Shown here piece by piece: positions 28,026 through 35,776 of a stretch of DNA of 64,000 bases; within the stretch, counting starts at the first letter, position 1, and each line of letters starts with the position of its first letter. The position numbers and the translations under genes were made by a program. The stretch comes from Palsa-504 sp963756575 (GTDB taxonomy: Bacteria > Actinomycetota > Actinomycetes > Streptosporangiales > Streptosporangiaceae): contig CAVWOM010000005.1 of NCBI GenBank assembly GCA_963756575.1, positions 62,001 through 126,000 of the forward strand. Direction: 5' to 3'. The notes under the pieces are model-generated. The model saw only the letters and a program-made list of their open reading frames with translations. It did no database searches and was not told where the DNA came from.

Positions 28026-29357
28026 ATGAATCACAACTCCGCATTCGGGAAGCGATCAACCCACTCCGTTCGGCGGGCCGGGTTTGGTGTCCTGGCCGCC
28101 GCCCTCGCCGTCACCGGCATCACCGCCCTGGGCGGCGCGGGCGTGGCCTCGGCCGCTCCGGCCGCTCCGGCCGCTCCGGCCGCCGGGCCTCCGGGCCTGT
28201 CCGTCCGGGGCCAGCTGGTCTCGGCCACCCCGCTGCGCACGCTATCCACCCCGGCCGCGGTGCGATCCGAACTGACGGCCGACGGCTTCGACCCGTCCGC
28301 GGTGCGGTACGGCGTGCGCAGCTTCCGGCTGGTGTACCGGACGGTCGACAGCCGCGGGCGCCCGACCACCGCGAGCGGCCTGATGGTGCTGCCGGCCGAC
28401 GGCGCGCGCCGGCTGACGGTGGTCTCCTACACCCACGGCACCGAGACCTACCGCGGCGACGCGCCGTCCATGCAGCCCACTGGCTTCGAGCCCGCGCCTG
28501 CCTACACCTTCGCGGCGGCCGGGTTCGCGGTCTCCGACCCCGACTACCTCGGCCTCGGCACCGGGCCCGGCCCGCAGCCCTACCTGGACCTGCCGTCGGA
28601 GACCACGGCGACCCTGGACATGCTGCGGGCCGTGCGCCACTACCTCACCGCCCATGGCGAGCAGGCCCGGCGGGACGTGCTGGCCACCGGCTTCTCCCAG
28701 GGCGGCCCGGCCGCGCTCGCGCTCGGCCGGGCGCTGCGGGACGGCGCCGACCCGTGGTTCCGGATCGGCGCGCTCGCCCCGATCAGCGGGCCCTACGACC
28801 TGGCCGGCGCCGAAGCGCCCGCCATCGCCGACGGCAACCTGGTCCGGCTGAACCCGGATCCGCGGCTGGGGGCCAAGTACAGCGTCCTGTACGCGGCGTT
28901 CGGCCTGGTCGCCCTGAACCGCGTGCATCACCTCTACTCCTCACCCGCGGAGCTGTTCAAGCCGCCCTACGCCGGCACCATCGAGACCCTGCTGGATGGT
29001 AACCACACCAGCCAGCAGCTGATCGCCGGCACTCCCGGCCGGCTGAGCGACCTGCTCACCCCGCGCGGGCTGGCCCTGCTCCGTCATCCGGCCGGCGCCC
29101 TGGCGGCCGCGCTGAAGGCCGACAGCAGCGCCTGCGACTGGGCCCCCCGCGTTCCCACCCGGCTCTACCTGGCCACCAACGACGAGCAGGTCGTCAACGC
29201 CAACACCTGGCACTGCCAGGCGGCGTTCGCCGCCCGCGGCGCGCGGGTCACCGCGGTCAACCTCGGCACACCCGACCACGCCGGCTCGCGGCACTTCGGA
29301 TCGAACGTCGCGGGCACCGCTGCGATCGTCCGCTGGTTCTCCCAGCTGGCGTCCTGA
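28026..29357 (+). CDS. Secreted lipase/esterase, alpha/beta hydrolase (secretory lipase family)
   Basis: A 443-residue exported hydrolase. The N-terminus has a positively charged start, a hydrophobic core (FGVLAAALAVTGITALGGAG) and a cleavage site after ASA-AP, followed by an Ala/Pro repeat. The mature part carries the nucleophile elbow GFSQGG, an oxyanion-type YTHGTET segment, DYLGLG typical of secretory lipases (LIP family) and a late Asp/His region (PDHAGSRHFG). It probably releases fatty acids or esters outside the cell. The start is fixed by the signal peptide. It lies divergently between two oxygenase genes and may supply their substrate. Confidence 0.85.
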   Translation: MNHNSAFGKRSTHSVRRAGFGVLAAALAVTGITALGGAGVASAAPAAPAAPAAGPPGLSVRGQLVSATPLRTLSTPAAVRSELTADGFDPSAVRYGVRSFRLVYRTVDSRGRPTTASGLMVLPADGARRLTVVSYTHGTETYRGDAPSMQPTGFEPAPAYTFAAAGFAVSDPDYLGLGTGPGPQPYLDLPSETTATLDMLRAVRHYLTAHGEQARRDVLATGFSQGGPAALALGRALRDGADPWFRIGALAPISGPYDLAGAEAPAIADGNLVRLNPDPRLGAKYSVLYAAFGLVALNRVHHLYSSPAELFKPPYAGTIETLLDGNHTSQQLIAGTPGRLSDLLTPRGLALLRHPAGALAAALKADSSACDWAPRVPTRLYLATNDEQVVNANTWHCQAAFAARGARVTAVNLGTPDHAGSRHFGSNVAGTAAIVRWFSQLAS

Positions 29358-29367
29358 CCCGACTCAT

Positions 29368-31534
29368 CTACAGATCGAGGACGAGGCGCGCGGTGCGGGA
29401 GCGGGAGACGCAGATCATCATGCAATCCCCGGCCGCGCGCTCCTCCTCGGTGAGCACCGAATCCCGGTGGTCCGGCAGGCCGGACAGCACGGCGGTCTCG
29501 CAGGTGCCGCAGGTGCCCTCGGCGCAGGACGACAGCACCCCGATCCCGGCCTCCTCCACCACGTCGAGGATCGAGCGGTCCGCCGAGACCGTCAGCCGCA
29601 GCTCGCTGCGGGCCAGTTCCACGTCGAAGGCCCCGGCCCGGACCGGCGCGCTCAGCGGCCGGGCGCTGAACCGCTCCACGTGCAGCGACCGGGGCGGCCA
29701 GGCCCGGCAGCGTTCCTCGACCGCGGCCAGCAGCGGCTCGGGCCCGCAGCAGTAGACCAGCGTGTCCGGCCGCGGCACACCGAGCCAGAAGTCCAGGTCG
29801 AGCAGGCCGGTCTCGTCCTGCGGAGCCACCGGTGACGCGGTCGCCGTACCGGGCCAGCTCGGGCAGGAACGCCATCGAGTCCCGGTACCGCCCGCCGTAC
29901 AGCAGGTGCCAGTCCGCCCCGGCCGCCGTCACCGCGGCGATCATCGGCAGGATCGGCGTGATGCCGATCCCGCCCGCGATGAACAGGTAATGCGGCGCGT
30001 CCGCCAGCTCGAAGTTGTTCCGCGGCCCGCGGATCCGGACCGTGTCCCCGGCCCGCAGCCGGTCGTGGACGAACCGCGAACCGCCGCCGCCGTCCTCGTC
30101 GCGCAAGATGCCCAGCCGCCACACGTGCTGATCGGCCGGATCCCCGCACAGCGAGTACTGCCGGGTCGGCGCCCCGTCCAGGATCAGGTCCACGTGCGCG
30201 CCCGGCGCCCAGGGCGGCAGCGGGCTGTCCGCGACCGGCCGCAGGGTCAGCGCCACCACCCCGTCCGCCGCCTCGGCCTTGTCCTCGACCCGGACGTCCG
30301 CCTCGAATTCACGGGTAATCGTGACGACAGGTTCGGCGGTCACCGGGAACGCCAGGTGCAAGTTGTCCCAGACGTACATGTTCGGCGTGGTGCGGTAGCG
30401 CACCGGCGGCGCGGCGATCGTGTAGTCGCCCAGCACGGGCAGCGCCTCCTCCAGGGCGATCTTCGCCTCGAGGCGGGCCAGCGGCGCGCCGAGGCAGCCG
30501 TGCATCCCCTCGCCGAACCCGAGGTGGCGGAACCGTCCCCGGGTCACGTCGAACCGGTCGGGATCGGCGAACCGCCGCTCGTCCCGGTTCGCCGCCCCGT
30601 AGACCAGCACCACCCGGCCGCCGGCCGGGATGGTCACCCCGTGCAGCGTCACCGGACGCGACGTCGTCCGGCCGACCAGCTGCAGGGGAGTGGCCAGCCG
30701 GATCGCCTCCTCAACCGCGTCCGGGATCAGGGCCGGCTTCTCCCGCAGGATCGAGCGCTGGTCCGGGTTCTCGGCCAGCAGCTTGAACAACGTCCCGATC
30801 AGCCCGGCGGTGCTCTCCACGCCTCCCAGGAACAGCACCATCATCAGGCCGAGCACCTCCGAGGCGGCCCCGAAATCCTCCTCGGCGAACGGCACGCCGT
30901 CGATCTCGGCGGTGACGATGTGGGTGACCAGGTCCGCGCGAGGCTGGGCGCGCCGCTCGTGCAGCAGGTCGGTGAAGTAACTCTGGATGCCGGCCGTGGC
31001 GGCCTTGGCCACCGGGGTGAGCCGGGAGTCGTCGGGCTTGCGGTCCTTGAGCTCGTGCACCCACTGGTTGAGCTGGGCGCGGCCCTGCGCCCGGGCGGCG
31101 GGCAGCCCGAGCAGGTCGAAGAACACCTCGTTGGGCGTCGGCCAGGCCAGTTCCTGGGCCAGGTCGACGGTGCCGCGGTGCCGCCAGGCGTCGACCAGGC
31201 CGCGCACTACGGCGCGGACCGCGTCCTCGCGCTCGGCGATCCGGTTCGGCAGCAGCTGCGGCTGGATCATCCGGCGGATCTGGTCGTGCCGGGGGTTGTC
31301 GATGTCCGGCAGGAAGCCGGGTCCGCTCTGGTCCTTGGCGGTGTCGTCGATGTCGATGCCCTCGTAGGACAGGAACGTCTGCGGATCCGTGGCGGCCGCG
31401 CGCACGTCCTCGAACCGGGACAGCGCCCACCAGTTCCACTTCTCGCTGTAGAACACCGGCGCCTCGTCGCGCATCCACCGGTACACGCTGAACGGGTCGG
31501 CCTGAAACTCCCGGCTGAACGGGTCGTACTCCAC
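29368..31534 (-). CDS. Self-sufficient cytochrome P450 (CYP116B-like P450-FMN-2Fe2S fusion), frame broken near 29831
   Basis: A ~720-residue fusion that hydroxylates its substrate using NAD(P)H without separate redox partners. The P450 part (about 1-400) has the I-helix GGVEST, EEAIR (ExxR) and the heme loop FGEGMHGCLGAPLAR. The reductase part has TRQYSLCGDP (flavin) and GGIGITPILPM; the 2Fe-2S part has CAEGTCGTC and a distal Cys. One extra base near 29831 shifts the frame after RYGDRVT; reading resumes with VAPQDETGLLDLDFW and runs to 29368. GTG 31534 is taken as the start. A LacI-type palindrome lies 74 bases upstream. Confidence 0.8.
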
Positions 31535-31539
31535 GACTA

Positions 31540-31577
31540 CACCACCGACTCCACGGCACACCACCGACTCCACGGCA
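31540..31577. repeat. Two tandem copies of a 19-bp unit before the P450 gene
   Basis: CACCACCGACTCCACGGCA occurs at 31540-31558 and 31559-31577, covering the leader just upstream of the GTG start. Partial third copy follows. Confidence 0.7.
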
Positions 31578-31607
31578 CACCACTGATTGGACAAGATTGG
31601 AAAATTA

Positions 31608-31619
31608 TGGATCGTTCCA
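31608..31619. promoter_or_regulatory. LacI-type operator TGGATCGTTCCA (site 1)
   Basis: A palindrome with a central CG (TGGA-T-CG-T-TCCA), the classic form of LacI-family operators. It lies upstream of the P450 fusion. A near copy stands in front of the lacI-type gene itself. Confidence 0.65.
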
Positions 31620-31751
31620 ACAGCCGAAGCATCCCCCGCCGCCCCGGCCCGTGTCAAGGCCCAGGCGCCTCAGAGCCCGTCGCGGACCGAGTCGATGCCC
31701 CACTTCGACCCGCCGGAAGCCCAATGCCGCTTGGCACCGCGGGTCCGCCGT

Positions 31752-31813
31752 GACGTCATGAAACCCGGCTTCAAGTGCGTCCGGACGCGCTGAAAGCCCG
31801 GTTTCATGACGTC
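31752..31813. repeat. 62-bp palindromic repeat, copy B
   Basis: Begins GACGTCATGAAACCCGGC and ends GCCCGGTTTCATGACGTC, with a perfect central GCGTCCGGACGC. It lies in the P450-lacI divergent gap. Apart from this element and the two operators, the 31535-31956 interval holds no gene that I can support. Confidence 0.85.
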
Positions 31814-31921
31814 CGCCGCCCAGCTCACCCAGCGCCGGTGACCGCCTCGGTGCCGCGCTGTTTCCCGCAGTTCGTGTCGGTCGGCGTCCGCCCGCCGTCG
31901 ATAAGTTAAGCTCGCCTCGAG

Positions 31922-31933
31922 TAGATCGTTCCA
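31922..31933. promoter_or_regulatory. LacI-type operator TAGATCGTTCCA (site 2)
   Basis: It shares GATCGTTCCA with site 1 and lies 24 bases before the lacI-type start, just in front of the RBS TGGAGG, the expected place for autorepression. Confidence 0.6.
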
Positions 31934-31956
31934 ACTGCCGTCCTGGAGGTCCCCGG

Positions 31957-33000
31957 ATGCCGGTCAACGGCGACCAGCCCGCCCGGCCGACGATCCGCGA
32001 CGTGGCCGGACGGGCCGGCGTCTCCAAGTCCCTGGTCTCCCTCGTGCTCCGCGGCTCGCCGAAGGTCAGCGCCGACCGGCGCGCCGCTGTGGACCGTGCC
32101 GTCGCCGAGCTCGGCTACCGGCCGAACGCCGCTGCCCGGACCCTGCGCGAGGGACGCAGCCGCGCGATCGGCGTGCTGCTCAACGACGTCCGCCACCCGT
32201 GGTTCGTCGACCTCCTCGACGGCCTGATCTCCGTCCTGGAGGCGGACGGCAGGCACGTGGTGCTCAGCGGGGGCGGCCGGCTGGACCGGCGGATGGAGGA
32301 ATCGGCCCTGCGCGGCTTCCTCGAGCTCGAGGCCGACGGCTTCATCCTGGCGGGCACCCAGGCCAACTCGCCGGTCATCGCCGAGATCGCGGGCGTCGTC
32401 CCCACGGTCGCCGTCGGCTGGCGCGACATCGACCTGCCCCGGGTGGACGCCGTGGGCAATGACGACCTGCTCGGCGCCACGCTCGCCACCCGGCACCTGA
32501 TCGACCTCGGCCACCGCCGGATCGCGCACATATCCGGGCGCGTGTCCGGCACCGGCAACGTCGTCCCGAAGCTACGGCAGCAGGGTTACGAAGACACCAT
32601 GCGGGCCTGCGGGCTGGGCGACCAGGTCCTGGTCGAGCACGCCGACTTCACCGAGGACGGCGGCTACCGCGCCACCGTGCGCCTGCTCAGCAGCCCCGAG
32701 CCGCCCACCGCGATCTTCGCCGTTGACGACCTGACCTGTGTCGGCGCCCGTTCGGCGGCCTCCGAGATGAACGTCGACGTGCCCGGCCGCCTCTCCCTGG
32801 TCGGCTACGACAACACCTACCTGGCCCGGCTCCGGTCGATCTGGCTCACCAGCGTGGACAGCGTCGGCTTCGAGTGCGGGCGGCTGGCCGCCCGCACGCT
32901 GCTGGCCCGGGTGGCCGACCCGGCGCGTCCCGCCGGACTGCACCTCCTGCCCCCCACCCTGCAGGTGCGCGGCTCCACGGGCCCCCCGCCGGGGCCCTAA
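31957..33000 (+). CDS. LacI-family transcriptional regulator
   Basis: A 347-residue repressor. The N-terminal helix-turn-helix and hinge (TIRDVAGRAGVSKSLVSLVLRG, LGYRPNAAARTLREGRS) occupy residues 12-65. The rest is a periplasmic-binding-protein-like effector domain (AIGVLLNDVRHPWFVDLLDGL, SLVGYDNTYLARL). It most likely senses a small molecule from the surrounding oxygenase pathway. TGGAGG upstream supports the ATG. Matching palindromes in front of this gene and the P450 gene point to control of both. It converges on the broken SDR gene at 33000. Confidence 0.88.
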   Translation: MPVNGDQPARPTIRDVAGRAGVSKSLVSLVLRGSPKVSADRRAAVDRAVAELGYRPNAAARTLREGRSRAIGVLLNDVRHPWFVDLLDGLISVLEADGRHVVLSGGGRLDRRMEESALRGFLELEADGFILAGTQANSPVIAEIAGVVPTVAVGWRDIDLPRVDAVGNDDLLGATLATRHLIDLGHRRIAHISGRVSGTGNVVPKLRQQGYEDTMRACGLGDQVLVEHADFTEDGGYRATVRLLSSPEPPTAIFAVDDLTCVGARSAASEMNVDVPGRLSLVGYDNTYLARLRSIWLTSVDSVGFECGRLAARTLLARVADPARPAGLHLLPPTLQVRGSTGPPPGP

Positions 33001-33692
33001 CCGCAGGATCAGGCCGCCGTCGGTGCACAGCGTCTGGCCGGTGAGCGCGGCCGACGCGTCCGAGGCGAGGAAGGCCACGGTGGCGGCCACGTCCTCGGGG
33101 ACCAGCGTGCGGGGGGAGTGCCTGCCGCTCCCTGACCTGATCGAACGCCGCCGCAGGCAGGTCTAGCTGGGCCGTCGGCGTGGCCGTCAGCCCGGGCGCC
33201 ACGCAGGTCACCGCGATCCCGTCGGCGCCGAGCCCGACCGCGAGCGTCCGGGCCAGCGCCACCAGCGCTCCCTTGCTGGTCACGTACGGGAGCATGTCCC
33301 CGGCGGGTGGCGCCCAGAACGGTGTCGGACACCACGAAGATGATCCGGCCGAACCCGCGCGTGGCCATGCCCGGCGCGAACGCCTGCGCCAGCAGCAGCG
33401 CGGACTCCACGTTGACCGCCTGCACGTGGCGCCAGGCGGCTAGGTCCACGCTGGCCAGGTCGGCCCGGCCGAACGCGGCGGCCGCGTGCACCAGCACGTC
33501 ACACCGCCCGTGCCGGTCCAGCAACGAACCCGCCGCCGCCCGCACCTCGGACTCCTGCCCGAGGTCCACCGGCGGGTCCCCGGTCTGGTCCAGGCTCACC
33601 GTGTCGTGCCCCGAGGCGGCCAGCGCGGCCACGATCGCCCCGCCGATAGCCCCCGCCCCTCCGGTCACCACCGCCACCCGGCGCTCAGCCAT
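33001..33692 (-). pseudogene. SDR-family dehydrogenase with two frame breaks
   Basis: Three frames in sequence restore one classical SDR of about 230 residues. Frame 1 has VAVVTGGAGAIGGAIVAAL (Rossmann motif) and GRIIFVVSDTVLGA. After an indel near 33302 comes MLPYVTSKGALVALARTLA (catalytic YxxxK) and GLTATPTAQLDLPAAAF. After an extra C in a C-run near 33113 comes LVPEDVAATVAFLASDASAALTGQTLCTDGGLILR. All catalytic motifs survive, so either the gene decayed recently or the assembly has indels. It starts inside the FAD dehydrogenase gene (8-base overlap) and is third in that operon. The shadow of the last frame runs on under lacI and is not a gene. Confidence 0.7.
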
Positions 33693-35106
33693 CGGAGCAC
33701 CTCGCGGCGGCGTGCGACCCGGCGATGCGGCCGAACACGATCGCGTCGGTGAGGCCGCCGCCGTGCTCGATCAGGTGTCCCCAGACCAGGCTGACCGCGC
33801 CGGCCGCGTAGAGCCCGGGCACCGGCAGGCCGTCCGGCCGCAGCACCCGGGCGAGCTCGTCGTGCCGGGGGCCGCCGGTGGTGCCCGCGATGCCGGGCCA
33901 GGTCTGGATGGCGAACAGGCGGCCGGTGTCGAGCGGCACCAGGGTGTCCGCCGACCGGCCGAACTCCTCGTCCCGCCCGGCCCGGGCGGCCGCGTTGTAC
34001 TGCTCGAGGGTGCGCGCCAGCGTCCCGGGGTCGAGGCCGGTCTTCGCGGCCAGCTCGGCCGGGCTGCCCGCGCTGACGATCCAGCCGCGAGCGGTCTCGG
34101 CGGAGTTATCGGGGCTCCAGGCGTACTCGTTCGGCGTTCCGAGCAGGCCGTTCAGCGGTCCGGCGCGCCGCGTCGCCTCGTCGAAGATCGCCCAGCCGGG
34201 CAGCCGCGGCCGGTTGGGGTTGCGGGGGAGATAGGTGAGCAGCGCCCGCAGCCGGTCGTGGACCTCGTAGCCGGTCTCGTCGGCGAACCGGTGCCCGTCG
34301 GCGTCCACCAGCAGGTGGCTGGCGCCGAAGAAGTCGAGCGCGAACGGCGCACCGAACTCCGGCGTGCGGAACGCGAACCAGCCGAAGCAGCCGTACATGT
34401 GCCACAGCGCGGCGCCTGCCTGCTGCGCCATCCGGAGCCCAGCCCCGGTGTTGCCCGCGTGGCCCACCGGCCAGGACGGCCCCAGCGGCAGGTAGGCGTC
34501 GGCGAGCTCGGGGTCGGCCTCGAACCCGCCGCAGGCCAGCACCACCCCGCCCCTCGCCTCCAGCGCCACCAGCCCGTCGTTTTCGCTGGCCACCAGCCCG
34601 GTGACGACCTCGTTCTCGTCCAGGATGAGCCGCTCGGCCGCGGTCCCGAACCGCACCGGGATGCCCCGGGCGCGCACCGCCGCGTCGAGCAGATCCCAGA
34701 GCGCCTCGCCGCGGCGCCCGGTGCCGCCCGCGACCGTGCGGTAGCGGATCGCCCGGCCCGCCGGGAAGTGCGGCCAGGACGGAAACGGTGCGGGCAGCCT
34801 GCTAGGCGGCGGATCGAACGGAACTGTCTCCCCGCCCAGCGATCGCAGCCACCGGTCGATGTCGTGCAGCCCGTCGGCGTACGCCTCGAGCACCGTGCGG
34901 CCGGTGCGGCCGAAGCAGAGCGCGTCCAGGTGCTCGACGGCCGCCGGGCCCGGCACGTCGAACAGGAACCCGCCGCTGTACCGGGCGTTCCCGCCGCCCC
35001 GCCCGGCCGACTCCACGACCACGACACTGCGCCCGGCGTCGTGCGCCGCGATCGCCGCGCACGCCCCGGCCGGCCCGTAACCAGCCACCACGACGTCAGC
35101 GTTCAC
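33685..35106 (-). CDS. FAD-dependent dehydrogenase, 3-ketosteroid dehydrogenase/fumarate reductase-like
   Basis: A 473-residue flavoprotein. The FAD-binding N-terminus DVVVAGYGPAGACAAIAAHDAG (GxGxxG-like) is followed by GGNARYSGG, which contacts the flavin. A mid segment GGVVLACGGFEADPEL and the C-terminal GLYAAGAVSL and GGGLTDAIVFGRIAG complete the fold of the succinate dehydrogenase/3-ketosteroid-delta-1-dehydrogenase family. It probably desaturates a ring or chain of the pathway substrate. It overlaps the upstream SRPBCC gene by 11 bases and the downstream SDR by 8, so the three form a tight operon. Confidence 0.85.
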   Translation of the reverse strand: MNADVVVAGYGPAGACAAIAAHDAGRSVVVVESAGRGGGNARYSGGFLFDVPGPAAVEHLDALCFGRTGRTVLEAYADGLHDIDRWLRSLGGETVPFDPPPSRLPAPFPSWPHFPAGRAIRYRTVAGGTGRRGEALWDLLDAAVRARGIPVRFGTAAERLILDENEVVTGLVASENDGLVALEARGGVVLACGGFEADPELADAYLPLGPSWPVGHAGNTGAGLRMAQQAGAALWHMYGCFGWFAFRTPEFGAPFALDFFGASHLLVDADGHRFADETGYEVHDRLRALLTYLPRNPNRPRLPGWAIFDEATRRAGPLNGLLGTPNEYAWSPDNSAETARGWIVSAGSPAELAAKTGLDPGTLARTLEQYNAAARAGRDEEFGRSADTLVPLDTGRLFAIQTWPGIAGTTGGPRHDELARVLRPDGLPVPGLYAAGAVSLVWGHLIEHGGGLTDAIVFGRIAGSHAAARCSDG

Positions 35107-35617
35107 GCCCGCGGTTCCCCTCGCTCGTGCACAACCGGTCGAGCCGCTCCAGCGTCCGGCTCATGCCCTCGATCCAGATCCTGCCGTAGTCGATGTCCGC
35201 CCGCTCGTCCTCGGGAACCCGGGAGCAGTCAAAGGTCTCCGTCACGATCGTGGCGTCCGGGCCATCGGGAGCGAGCTCGAATGACCACCGCTGTCCCCAG
35301 CGGGCCGGGCGCTCGGCTTCCGGCTCCGCGTTCGGATGCCCGCGCCCCGCCTCAGGCTCCCAGCCGATGCGCCGGTCCGGCTCGTACGCCACGACGTGGT
35401 TGATCATCTGGTAGTCGCCCAGCTCGCTGAAGTGCATATCCATCACGAAGACATCCCCCACGCCGCCGATCACGGTGCCGGACGCCAGCCCCCGCAGCAG
35501 TCCCGAACCGTCCAGCTCGCGGTGCCTGCCCGGATCCGCCAGAATCCGGAAGATCTCCCTGGCCGGCGCGCCGATCCGTCGCGACACAGCGATGGGCTCG
35601 TATTCAATCCCCGCCAT
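35096..35617 (-). CDS. SRPBCC-family protein
   Basis: A ~173-residue START/SRPBCC-fold protein (polyketide cyclase/dehydrase-like): AVSRRIGAPAREIFRILADPGRHRELDGSG begins the fold and RLDRLC lies in the long C-terminal helix. Such proteins bind hydrophobic ligands in a deep pocket; catalysis is possible but no residues show it. It is the first gene of the operon with the FAD dehydrogenase and SDR. ATG 35617 is chosen over 35635 because GAGGAGG is placed about five bases before it. Confidence 0.78.
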   Translation of the reverse strand: MAGIEYEPIAVSRRIGAPAREIFRILADPGRHRELDGSGLLRGLASGTVIGGVGDVFVMDMHFSELGDYQMINHVVAYEPDRRIGWEPEAGRGHPNAEPEAERPARWGQRWSFELAPDGPDATIVTETFDCSRVPEDERADIDYGRIWIEGMSRTLERLDRLCTSEGNRGRER

Positions 35618-35639
35618 GAGCGGCCTCCTCACCATCCTG

Positions 35640-35767
35640 CATATCCAGCAGTATGCTCCCCAGTCACAAAAATCACTCTCGAATCTTTATTTGATTTACC
35701 TGAATAAGATCGTACAATAGCTTGAATTTCGCTATTATGTTCTAAAGCTTAGATTCTTTCCGAACGG
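35640..35767. other. AT-rich island before the DUF222-HNH gene
   Basis: Strikingly AT-rich compared with the window, with a small inverted repeat AATAGC-N9-GCTATT (35716-35736). It probably holds the promoters of the divergent SRPBCC operon and HNH gene; the base composition also fits a foreign or mobile origin for the HNH unit. Confidence 0.5.
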
Positions 35768-35776
35768 GTGGTGTTC

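Noticed and set aside
31752..31813. The 62-bp hairpin as an intrinsic terminator
   Set aside because: Copies B and C lie in divergent promoter gaps where no transcript ends, and no T-tract follows.
33001..33090. Continuation of the SDR third frame under lacI to 32572
   Set aside because: The SDR fold ends at about 33000; beyond it the frame is antisense to the clearly coding lacI gene.
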